NCBI GenBank assembly: GCA_964457585.1
Contig: CAYWFU010000071.1
Span: forward strand, 1-16,921
Source: CAYWFU01 sp964457585
GTDB lineage: Bacteria > JACRDZ01
DNA: 16,921 bases
Direction: 5' to 3'
Under the pieces are notes generated by a model. The model was not told the origin of the DNA, searched no databases, and saw only the letters and a program-made list of their open reading frames with translations. The position numbers and the translations under genes were made by a program. Positions 6,451 through 12,393 of the stretch are shown one piece after another. Each line of letters begins with the position of its first letter. The stretch's first letter is position 1.

Positions 6451-7534
6451 TTATTTCCCATGTTTCTGTTTTAAAAAATTCTCAATAAACATATCTAAAT
6501 CTCCATCCATAACAGGTGTAACATTTCCTGTTTCATATCCTGTGCGATGATCTTTAATAAGCTGATATGGATGAAATGTATAAGAACGTATTTGATTACC
6601 CCAGCTTATTTCTTTTTTCACTTCACTTAATTTTTCTTTTACTTCTTCCTGTTTTTTTTGCTCTAAGTCGTAAAGTCTGGAGCGTAAAATTTTTAATGCT
6701 TTTGTTTTATTGCTCAATTGGGAACGCTCATTCTGGCACTGCACAACAATTCCAGTGGGGATATGTGTTAATCTCACTGCGGAATCTGTCTTGTTAACAT
6801 GCTGTCCGCCTTTACCTCCTGCACGAAAAGTATCTATGCGCAAGTCAGCGGGATTAATTGTTATTTCTATGGAATCTTCTATTTCTGGAAAAACAAAAAC
6901 TGAAGCAAAAGAAGTATGTCTGCGGCGATTAGCATCAAATGGTGAAATTCGTACCAGTCTATGAATTCCTATCTCTGCTTTAAGATAACCATATACATAT
7001 TCGCCATTAATTGTAACAGTAACGCTTTTTATGCCAGCTTCTTCCCCGGGCTGCAAATCAACAACATCATATATATACCCTTTGCGTTCAAACCATCTGA
7101 GATACATCCGCATTAGCATCATAGCCCAATCCTGCGATTCAGTTCCTCCAGCTCCAGGATGAATAGAAAGAATGGCATTAGCATTATCATGCTTCCCTGA
7201 TAACATGCTTTTCAGCTCAATTTCTTCGATCTCTTTTTCGATTTTTTCTATTTCTTCCTGCAGTTCTCGGTACATTGCTTCATCGGATTTCGCAAGCTCA
7301 GCTAAAGTTGTTATTTCATTCAATTCATTTAATACTTTTTGATAAGGAACAACAAGGCGTTTAATGTCCTGCGCTTTTTTTATTATTTTTTGTGATTCAT
7401 CGCGGTTATTCCAGAAATCTGCTTTTGACATTTGCGCTTCCAAAGAAGCTAATTTTTGTTCTTTATTAGCGATGTCAAAGATACACCAGTAGTTCATTAA
7501 GTCTGTTTTTAAGTCCAAATAATTCTTCCTGCAT
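6451..7534 (-). CDS. prfB: Peptide chain release factor 2, with programmed +1 frameshift
   Basis: Class I release factor that recognises UAA and UGA in the ribosomal A site and triggers peptidyl-tRNA hydrolysis. The SPF codon-recognition motif (RISPFDANRRRHTSF) and the catalytic GGQ (AGGKGGQHVNKTDSAVR) are intact, with an N-terminal helical domain and a normal C-terminus. The gene starts at ATG 7534 behind AGGAGGA (7543-7549), encodes 19 residues (MQEELFGLKNRLNELLVYL), then meets UGA at 7477-7475. A +1 shift on CTT-TGA-C continues with DIANKEQKLASLEAQM to TAA 6453-6451, for 360 aa in total, the usual RF2 size. A single-frame reading would give a false TTG-initiated N-terminus (from 7518). Expression is autoregulated: low RF2 favours the shift. 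It is the only housekeeping gene here and seems monocistronic. Confidence 0.96.
7474..7480 (-). promoter_or_regulatory. prfB: Programmed +1 frameshift site of prfB (CTT TGA C)
   Basis: The minus-strand sequence reads TAT CTT TGA C, the same slippery CUU, UGA stop and following C as in E. coli prfB, at codons 18-20 of the zero frame. Just upstream is CTGGTG; its GGTG can pair with the extended anti-Shine-Dalgarno but is weaker than the canonical AGGGGG stimulator. The +1 frame opens directly into conserved RF2 sequence, which is the strongest evidence. Confidence 0.95.
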
Positions 7535-7542
7535 AATATTTA

Positions 7543-7549
7543 TCCTCCT
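7543..7549 (-). promoter_or_regulatory. prfB: Shine-Dalgarno of prfB
   Basis: AGGAGGA on the minus strand, 8 nt before ATG 7534. It decides the zero-frame start and hence exposes the frameshift; the TTG at 7518 in the +1 frame has no such site. Confidence 0.85.
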
Positions 7550-7558
7550 GATTATGAA

Positions 7559-7673
7559 ATATATGTAAGCGTTCAGCCATCAGTTTTCAGCTATCAGTTC
7601 AAAGATGATAAAGGATAATTTTTTTTTATTCTAGCTGACTGCTGACTGCTGATAACTGAATGCTTACATATAT
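7559..7673. repeat. Heptad-word hairpin element, CAGNNAT/GCTGACT family, copy 1
   Basis: Two facing arms. The left arm begins ATATATGTAAGC (7559-7570) and continues in clean 7-nt units CAGCCAT, CAGTTTT, CAGCTAT (7574-7594). The right arm has GCTGACT twice, GCTGATA and ACTGAAT (7634-7661) and ends GCTTACATATAT (7662-7673), the exact complement of the left end. The central loop is about 30 nt, with a T-run. It lies between the divergent prfB and mnhE leaders. A second copy with the same terminal sequence lies at 15471-15550. Confidence 0.8.
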
Positions 7674-7753
7674 ATTATTAATATATTTTCTGCCCATTCC
7701 TTGACACTGGCTATACGATATGTTACTTTTTTTATAGAAAAATTCTTAAAAAC

Positions 7754-7790
7754 TATACTCAGCGAGGTCATAAATTCACAACTGAGTATA
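7754..7790. promoter_or_regulatory. Perfect 9-bp inverted repeat in the mnhE leader
   Basis: TATACTCAG (7754-7762) and CTGAGTATA (7782-7790) are perfect complements separated by 19 nt, 14 nt before the mnhE start. The arrangement could be a dimeric-regulator operator or an mRNA stem-loop just before the weak AAAGG ribosome-binding site (7791-7795). There is no T-run, so it is not a terminator. Its position at the head of a long energy-conservation operon makes regulation plausible but unproven. Confidence 0.5.
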
Positions 7791-7804
7791 AAAGGTTATC
7801 TAAT

Positions 7805-8299
7805 ATGCTTAAAACTTTTATAATATTAACTATCTTATTAGTTTTTTATTTTTTACTAAGTACTTCCATTAATTTATTTCATCTTATAGTAGGGACAATA
7901 ACATTCATATCGATAATTTACTTTTGCAATTATATCATGGAAAATTTTTTTAGAGACATTTTTTTTAGTAAATTTGAATTGAAAAAATTTATATTCTGGT
8001 TAAAATTCGCTTTTTTATCTTTAGAGAAAATAATAAAAGCAAATGTAGATGTCGCAGAACGTGTTCTTGATCCCAAACTTCCGATCGAACCATCAATTGT
8101 CAAAATAAAAGTTCCATTTAGAGATAATAATTTAGTTTTTACAATACTAACAAATACAATCACATTGACTCCTGGGACACTTGCAGTAGATTATGAAAAT
8201 GAATATGTATATGTTCATTTTCTTGCAGAAGAATATATTGAAGCTCTTTCATTTAGAAATCTGGAGAAAAAGGTAAAAGAAGAGCTTTCAAAAATATAG
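7805..8299 (+). CDS. mnhE: Mrp/Mbh-type antiporter subunit MnhE (MrpE, MbhA-like)
   Basis: First gene of the membrane-arm operon. MnhE is a small membrane subunit of Mrp cation/proton antiporters and of related Mbh-type hydrogenase or Mbs complexes, thought to help assembly of the sodium/proton-translocating unit. Two strongly hydrophobic N-terminal segments (about residues 4-24 and 26-48) precede an amphipathic cytoplasmic half. The family signature TITLTPGTLAVD lies near residues 117-128, followed by a Tyr/Val/His-rich strand. The 164-aa length is typical. The ribosome-binding site is weak (AAAGG, 9 nt upstream). Its TAG stop falls inside the first copy of a 12-bp direct repeat (8296-8307). 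The mnhF gene follows after 57 nt. Confidence 0.9.
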   Translation: MLKTFIILTILLVFYFLLSTSINLFHLIVGTITFISIIYFCNYIMENFFRDIFFSKFELKKFIFWLKFAFLSLEKIIKANVDVAERVLDPKLPIEPSIVKIKVPFRDNNLVFTILTNTITLTPGTLAVDYENEYVYVHFLAEEYIEALSFRNLEKKVKEELSKI

Positions 8300-8331
8300 T
8301 GCGACAGTTCTAAAGTACGATAGTGCGACAG
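8296..8331. repeat. Octad word repeat with a 12-bp direct duplication over the mnhE stop
   Basis: ATAGTGCGACAG occurs exactly twice (8296-8307 and 8320-8331), 24 nt apart. Read in 8-nt steps from 8298 the units are AGTGCGAC, AGTTCTAA, AGTACGAT and AGTGCGAC. The first unit overlaps the mnhE stop codon. There is no facing arm, so this is a single-arm member of the word-repeat class. Confidence 0.6.
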
Positions 8332-8356
8332 AAACAAAAATAAAATTGGAGAAGAA

Positions 8357-8626
8357 ATGAATATTTTTTTTCTTGTTGTAGCAATGATTTTGCTTTTCAA
8401 TGCAATATTATGCTTTGTTCGCTTAATAAAAGGTCCATCAATATTAGATCGCATGGTGGCGATAAATATAATTGGGACAAAAACCCTGATAATTTTGATA
8501 TTAATCGCTTATTTTCATGAACAGAGATATTATATTGATATTGCTTTTATCTATGGATTATTAAATTTTGTTGTAACCGTTGCAATTTCAAAAACTATTG
8601 AAACAGAAGGGATAAAAAATAAATGA
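8357..8626 (+). CDS. mnhF: Mrp/Mbh-type antiporter subunit MnhF (MrpF, MbhB-like)
   Basis: Small three-helix membrane subunit of the Mrp/Mbh module. The conserved block KGPSILDRMVAINIIGTK (about 25-42) corresponds to the family GPt--DRvvA signature, and YIDIAFIYGLLNFVVTVAISK (about 59-79) to the conserved C-terminal helix with its intramembrane Asp. At 89 aa it has the normal length. GGAG (8348-8351) is 5 nt before the ATG. Its stop overlaps the mnhG start by 4 nt (ATGA), so the two are translationally coupled. In Mrp complexes MrpF and MrpG pack next to MrpE and are needed for activity; no separate catalytic role is known. Confidence 0.93.
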   Translation: MNIFFLVVAMILLFNAILCFVRLIKGPSILDRMVAINIIGTKTLIILILIAYFHEQRYYIDIAFIYGLLNFVVTVAISKTIETEGIKNK

Positions 8627-9027
8627 TTACTATAATTGCAAATTCAATTGCTGTACCTCTTATTTTTGTGGGGATTTTATTTTTTATAGTAGGAACTATC
8701 GGACTGCTGCGTTTCCCTGATATTTACTGCAGAATTCATGCCACAACAAAATGTGATACTCTTGGAGCAGGCGCGATTTTAATTGCATTAGCTATTTATG
8801 ATCATCAGTTTTTTATTTCAATAAAACTTATTTTAATATGTGTCTTTATATTTATTTATAGCCCTACAACAGCCCATATTCTTTCCCGTACAGCCTTTAG
8901 AATGGGAATCGAGCCATGGAAAAAACAAATAGATATTTCCTATTTAGATGAACAGAAGGATAAGTCATTAGATGTGAGTTCCGATAATAAACAGATTGTG
9001 GAAAATGATAGAAGAAAAAAAGCATAG
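8623..9027 (+). CDS. mnhG: Mrp/Mbh-type antiporter subunit MnhG (MrpG, MbhC-like)
   Basis: Three-helix membrane subunit. The family signature GLLRFPDIYCRIHATTKCDTLGAG (about 27-50) is intact, as is SPTTAHILSRTAFRMG (about 80-95). After residue 95 comes a hydrophilic tail of about 40 residues, longer than a minimal MnhG, rich in Lys/Asp and ending in NDRRKKA. The start overlaps the mnhF stop. The stop TAG (9025-9027) is fused to a ribosome-binding site (TAGGAG), which in a compact operon would serve the next gene, but a word-repeat hairpin now separates that site from the next start. Confidence 0.93.
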   Translation: MITIIANSIAVPLIFVGILFFIVGTIGLLRFPDIYCRIHATTKCDTLGAGAILIALAIYDHQFFISIKLILICVFIFIYSPTTAHILSRTAFRMGIEPWKKQIDISYLDEQKDKSLDVSSDNKQIVENDRRKKA

Positions 9028-9150
9028 GAGATGGGATAAAAGATTGAGGTTAAGGTTAAGGTTGAGGAAAGATTTAAATCATTATATTGATTTTTGGTTT
9101 TATATTTTCCTTAACCTAGTCCTTAGCCTTAACCTGATTTATCATAGGAG
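9023..9150. repeat. GGTTAA-word hairpin element flanked by 8-bp direct repeat CATAGGAG
   Basis: The left arm (about 9042-9067) repeats AGGTTA/GGTTAA words. The right arm (about 9105-9140) carries the complement (CCTTAACC, CCTTAGCC) with one extra unit. The centre is AT-rich with a small palindrome GATTTAAATC (9071-9080). Both sides are bounded by CATAGGAG (9023-9030 and 9143-9150). Removing one copy plus the arms restores TAG-GAG-CCAAA-ATG, a tight stop/ribosome-binding-site/start junction between mnhG and the next gene, as expected for an insertion with target duplication. Confidence 0.7.
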
Positions 9151-9155
9151 CCAAA

Positions 9156-9401
9156 ATGTTTTCATTAGATTTAATTCTGATAAGTTTTTTAATTGTTATA
9201 TCTTTTTTTATATTATTTTCACATGATCTCTTATATTGTATTATGGTTTTTTCTGCGTATAGTTTTTTTACTGTTATTATCTGGCAGGAACTTGGAGCTC
9301 CTGATCTTGCGCTGATAGAAGCTGTTGTAGGAGTTGGGATTACAACCATACTTTTTATTGTAGCAATTAGAAAAACAGAACGTTATGAAGAAAAAGGCTA
9401 A
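9156..9401 (+). CDS. DUF4040/MbhD-like membrane subunit
   Basis: Three-helix protein of 81 aa equal to the MbhD subunit of archaeal membrane-bound hydrogenase and to a C-terminal section of MrpA (DUF4040). Helix 1 spans about residues 4-22 and helix 2 about 25-43. The conserved stretch QELGAPDLALIEAVVGVGITTILFIVAI (about 45-72) matches the family's aPDvAlTEAavGaG, including the membrane Glu that belongs to the lateral hydrophilic ion channel. The start at 9156 has TAGGAG (9145-9150) 5 nt ahead; this is the second copy of a duplicated site. The stop codon lies within the first heptad of the next repeat element. Sitting between MnhG and MbhE/MnhB, it holds the mbhD position of the archaeal order. 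Confidence 0.88.
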   Translation: MFSLDLILISFLIVISFFILFSHDLLYCIMVFSAYSFFTVIIWQELGAPDLALIEAVVGVGITTILFIVAIRKTERYEEKG

Positions 9402-9663
9402 AGGCAAATGGTAAATGGCTAAAGGTTGTAAGGGGCTGTGACGAAATAACTTACACATTCAGGCGCTCAGATTCTGGTCAGATTTGGCTGATCCGATTGA
9501 GCAAAATCTGAGGCGTAGCACATTGCTACGTTGAGGATTTTGCGATTGAGGATCGGACAAAGATGACCTGAAGATGAGATGCATCAATGTGTAAGTTATT
9601 TCGTCACAGCCCCTAAGATGGGAAAAGATAGATTTAAAGTTTTTTAACCTTTTGCCTTTAGCC
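9396..9663. repeat. Heptad-word hairpin element (GGCTAAA family), split by a MITE
   Basis: The left arm has four clean heptads from 9396 (GGCTAAA, GGCAAAT, GGTAAAT, GGCTAAA), beginning inside the last codon and stop of the DUF4040 gene. The right arm (9643-9663) has the complements of GGTTAAA, GGCAAAA and GGCTAAA. Three heptads pair across the loop. The 184-bp MITE at 9431-9614 sits in the loop; without it the element would be about 85 bp. Confidence 0.72.
9431..9614. mobile_element. 184-bp palindromic MITE with 29-bp perfect terminal inverted repeats
   Basis: The ends 9431-9459 and 9586-9614 are exact complements, starting AGGGGCTGTGACGAAATAAC. Pairing continues imperfectly to the middle: GCAAAATC with GATTTTGC, then CGTAGCA (9514-9520) and TGCTACG (9524-9530) around a CAT loop that is exactly central. 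Taking GGGGCTG as the true tip, both sides have TAA (9429-9431 and 9614-9616), a 3-bp target duplication such as IS5-group elements of the TNA type make. It has no coding capacity and needs a transposase elsewhere. It lies in the loop of an older heptad hairpin. Confidence 0.85.
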
Positions 9664-9679
9664 CAAAGAGGATTTTATT

Positions 9680-10402
9680 ATGAAACACTATATTATTATT
9701 TTTTTATTGCTTTTTATTGGTGTTGTCCTTTATATCACAGTATCTAAAATAACAGAACAGGATAATTTAAATAGTCCAACATATATTTTTCACACTTCAG
9801 CATATTTAGAGAAATGTTTTACAGAAACAGGAATGAAAAATATTACTGAAGCTATTATGATTAATTATCGAAGTACTGATACCATTGGCGGAATAATAAT
9901 TCTTCTTGCTTTAATCATATCGATATCATCATTACTAAGAAGCAGCATGAGAGATATAGTTGAGACTGGACCTATTTTCAATGATGTTATCCTAAAAACA
10001 GTAACAGCAATTGTTACACCTTTATGTTTGGTTTTTACATTTTATATTTTTTATCATGGAGATATTTTCCCGGGAGGTGGATTTCAAGCAGGATTAATTC
10101 TTGGCGCAACTTTGATTATGTTAGGAATTTCTTTTGGTAATGAATGTATAGAAAAAAAAATTTTGTTTAGAACAAGAATATCTATCATATCCATTGCTTT
10201 TATTACAATTATTTTTATTGGAATGATAGGTCCTATATTGGGGTATAATTTTTTCACATTTTATTTCCCTGATATTTTAGACAAATTAAAAGCAGAAAAG
10301 CTGGCATTTTTTATAAGCAAAATACTTGCATTTAATATTACTTTAATAGTTGGGATTATTACCGGGTCTCTATATTATATAATGGAAGGTAATGATCTAT
10401 AA
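9680..10402 (+). CDS. Fused MbhE-like + MnhB (MrpB/MbhF) membrane subunit
   Basis: Two archaeal-type subunits in one 240-aa chain. Residues 1-90: a hydrophobic segment (4-22), then TEAIMINYRSTDTIGGIIILLALIISI (56-82), which matches MbhE and the very end of MrpA (the RgfDTlGE signature). Residues 100-240: an MnhB domain with ILKTVTAIVTP, then YHGDIFPGGGFQAGLILGAT (125-144), the conserved HG--tPGGGFqaG loop, and further helices to the C-terminus. In Mbh-type complexes these subunits lie at the sodium-translocating end of the arm. AGAGG (9667-9671) is 8 nt before the ATG. A 278-nt gap before it is filled by nested repeat elements; mnhC follows after 14 nt. Internal Gly-Gly replaces the usual Gly-Glu of the MbhE signature. 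Confidence 0.88.
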   Translation: MKHYIIIFLLLFIGVVLYITVSKITEQDNLNSPTYIFHTSAYLEKCFTETGMKNITEAIMINYRSTDTIGGIIILLALIISISSLLRSSMRDIVETGPIFNDVILKTVTAIVTPLCLVFTFYIFYHGDIFPGGGFQAGLILGATLIMLGISFGNECIEKKILFRTRISIISIAFITIIFIGMIGPILGYNFFTFYFPDILDKLKAEKLAFFISKILAFNITLIVGIITGSLYYIMEGNDL

Positions 10403-10416
10403 TTAGGAGATTTATC

Positions 10417-10800
10417 ATGAATATAATTACCCCTCCAATAAATTTTTATTATATTGGATCAGTAATTTTAATAATGGTTGGTTTTTATATAGTAGCAGAA
10501 TGTCCGCATCTAATAAAAAAAATTATTGGGATTAATATAATGGAAACGGGTGTTTTTCTATTTTTAATAGCTATAGGCGGCGCACAGGGAAATAGAGCAC
10601 CTATTTATTCTCCTCAAGCTGAATATGTATATGTTAATCCTTTTCCGCAATTTATGGTAATTATGGGAATTGTAATTACCTTAGGTGTAACAACGTTTGC
10701 TCTTGGATTGGTAATAAGGATATATCAGCATCACCATACGATCGATGCAAACAAACTCAGAAAATTAATAGGACAAAAGGATAGTGAAGAAATAAATTAA
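10417..10800 (+). CDS. mnhC: Mrp/Mbh-type antiporter subunit MnhC (MrpC, NuoK-like)
   Basis: NuoK-homologous membrane subunit that links MnhD to the rest of the arm. There are three hydrophobic segments (about 11-27, 36-55 and 77-100). Family features are IKKIIGINIMETGVFLFLI (33-51) with the NuoK-type membrane Glu43, and NPFPQFMVIMGIVITLGVTTFALGL (73-97), corresponding to the dPlpqaLvLTaIVI block. The tail is hydrophilic. Between the two blocks sits a longer loop with RAPIYSPQAEYVYVNP. At 127 aa the length is normal. AGGAG (10405-10409) is 7 nt upstream. The spacing to both neighbours (14 and 19 nt) is tight, with no repeat element. Confidence 0.92.
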   Translation: MNIITPPINFYYIGSVILIMVGFYIVAECPHLIKKIIGINIMETGVFLFLIAIGGAQGNRAPIYSPQAEYVYVNPFPQFMVIMGIVITLGVTTFALGLVIRIYQHHHTIDANKLRKLIGQKDSEEIN

Positions 10801-10819
10801 AAAGGTGTAATCGCTAATT

Positions 10820-12331
10820 ATGAAAAATCTACTTCTCATGTTTAATAACAGCTTTCTGCCTCATTATATTATTTTAGTAATTTTTTTCCCAATAGCAGGA
10901 GCTGTCGTTAGTTTTGCATTTGGTTTCTGGCAGCATAAATATTATAAAAGAGTTGCTGTTGTTTCTCTCTTAATAACCCTCTTTTTTTCAATACTATTAG
11001 CTCTGCATGTCCTTTTTTACAATAACATTTCATATATACCGGGAAACTGGCAGAATTCATGGAAGATAGAATATATTGTAGACTTTCTTAATGCACCTCT
11101 TTTAATTCTTATCCCTTTTTTATGCCTCTTAATTGTAATATATTCGATAGAATATGTTCCCAGAGCTATATCCAATAAAGGAAGAGAAATGTTATACTAT
11201 CCGCTATTGCTATTAATTGTTGGCGCAATGGATGGATTTATTTTAAGCGGTGATTTATTTACAATGTTTATTTTCCTTTCAACTTTTTCTATTTCCAGTT
11301 ATACGCTTGTAGTAGCAGGCGGAGATAAAAATTCAGTAATTGCAGGAATGAAATATTTATATATGGGAGCAATTGCATCTGTTTTTTTTCTTCATGGGAT
11401 TGCTTTCATCTATGCTGCATTTGGAACATTAAATATGAGACAATTGGCATTTAATCTTCAAAATTGGAATGGAAATATAATTTCTGCTGTTGGACTGGTT
11501 TTGATTATTATTGGTTTTAGTTTAAAAGCAGCTATTTTCCCTTTGCACACATGGCTGCCTGATGCGCATACTTATGCCCCATCATCAATCAGTGCTATTC
11601 TTTCAGGTTTAGTCGTGGAAATGGGAACATTTGGTATAATTAGAATAATTTATACTGTTTATGGATTTAAAAATATTGAAATGAATTACTCGCTTTCAAG
11701 TATATTACTTTTAATTTCAACATTTGCGATAATGATTGGAGCAATAGGAGCCTTTTTTCAGGATAATATAAAGTCAATTCTTGCATATTCCACAATAAGT
11801 CAAATGGGATATATATTAATGGGGGTAGGACTTGGCACTCATTATGGAATGATTGGAAGTTTACTGCATATTATTAATCATGTAATTATGAAAGCCGCTC
11901 TGTTTCTTTGTGCAGGGAATTTAATTTATCAGAGCGGAACACAGAGTTTAAAAGAACTTCAGGGAATAGGTAAAAAATTTCCCGGCACTATCGGAGCATT
12001 TATGATAGCTGGAATCTCAATAATCGGATTTCCGCCAACTGCAGGATTTATGAGCAAATGGTATCTCTGTCTGGGTGCTATGGAAGCAGGCAAACCATTT
12101 TTTTCTTTTGTAATATTGGCTGCAAGTATTTTAAGCGCAATTTATTATATTAAAATGTTTAATCAGCTTTACTTTAGTCCGGTAAAATCAGAAATAAAAA
12201 TAAATTATGATAAAATACCTAATAGTATGACTTTTACAGTATGGGTACTGGCAATTTTATGTGTTTTGCTTGGATTATTTGTTAATATTCCATTATTATG
12301 GGTAGAAAAAGCAGTTGCGCAAATTATCTAA
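10820..12331 (+). CDS. mnhD: MnhD-like antiporter subunit 1 (MbhH/NuoN-like), lacking the TM5 glutamate
   Basis: Proton-conducting antiporter-like subunit of the complex-I superfamily, 503 aa and about 14 helices. It holds the mbhH/mnhD position. The TM7 lysine is present: K236 in GFSLKAAIFPLHTWLPDAH. K318/YSTISQMGY, H354/K358 (HIINHVIMK) and K413 (FMSKWY) also match the family. Unusually, TM5 reads LFTMFIFLSTFSISSY (146-161), so Ser154 occupies the position of the near-invariant glutamate (MrpD E137, NuoL/NuoM E144 region), and the TM8 segment LSGLVVEMG puts Glu267 where Lys is usual. The three paralogues downstream keep the TM5 Glu. It may therefore couple differently or serve a structural role. 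AAAGGTG lies 12 nt upstream. Confidence 0.9.
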   Translation: MKNLLLMFNNSFLPHYIILVIFFPIAGAVVSFAFGFWQHKYYKRVAVVSLLITLFFSILLALHVLFYNNISYIPGNWQNSWKIEYIVDFLNAPLLILIPFLCLLIVIYSIEYVPRAISNKGREMLYYPLLLLIVGAMDGFILSGDLFTMFIFLSTFSISSYTLVVAGGDKNSVIAGMKYLYMGAIASVFFLHGIAFIYAAFGTLNMRQLAFNLQNWNGNIISAVGLVLIIIGFSLKAAIFPLHTWLPDAHTYAPSSISAILSGLVVEMGTFGIIRIIYTVYGFKNIEMNYSLSSILLLISTFAIMIGAIGAFFQDNIKSILAYSTISQMGYILMGVGLGTHYGMIGSLLHIINHVIMKAALFLCAGNLIYQSGTQSLKELQGIGKKFPGTIGAFMIAGISIIGFPPTAGFMSKWYLCLGAMEAGKPFFSFVILAASILSAIYYIKMFNQLYFSPVKSEIKINYDKIPNSMTFTVWVLAILCVLLGLFVNIPLLWVEKAVAQII

Positions 12332-12335
12332 TTTT

Positions 12336-12373
12336 ACTGGTAACTGGTAACTAGTAACATGGAAACTGATAAC
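12336..12373. repeat. Heptad word repeat (ACTGGTA family), single arm
   Basis: Units ACTGGTA (12336-12342 and 12343-12349), ACTAGTA, an 8-nt ACATGGAA and ACTGATA follow directly after the mnhD stop. Only weak self-complementarity is present (TTACT...AGTAA), with no separate facing arm. It fills most of the 62-nt junction before the next subunit gene. Confidence 0.65.
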
Positions 12374-12393
12374 TTTATATTTGAGAGGTCTCT

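Noticed and set aside
6451..7518. prfB starting at the TTG at 7518
   Set aside because: No ribosome-binding site, and the first 15 residues (MDLKTDLMNYWCIF) do not look like RF2; the true zero frame starts at 7534 and shifts at 7475-7480.
7701..7729. TTGACA (7701-7706) as the -35 box of the mnh operon promoter
   Set aside because: With 17-nt spacing the -10 would be TACTTT, only 3/6 to consensus; plausible location but too weak to call.
8215..8454. Minus-strand ORF spanning the mnhE/mnhF junction
   Set aside because: It is antisense to two clear family members and covers the 8296-8331 word repeat; a coding shadow.
9041..9070. GGTTAA repeats as telomere-like sequence or an origin iteron
   Set aside because: Only three to four degenerate units paired with a facing arm inside an operon; no replication gene or DnaA-box cluster nearby.
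9156..9458. Minus-strand ORFs across the DUF4040 gene and repeat
   Set aside because: They mirror the DUF4040 coding sequence and run into repeat arms; no family resemblance or ribosome-binding site.
12383..12392. GAGAGGTCTC as an operator palindrome before antiporter subunit 2
   Set aside because: Only four base pairs per arm and it contains the ribosome-binding site; likely coincidence.
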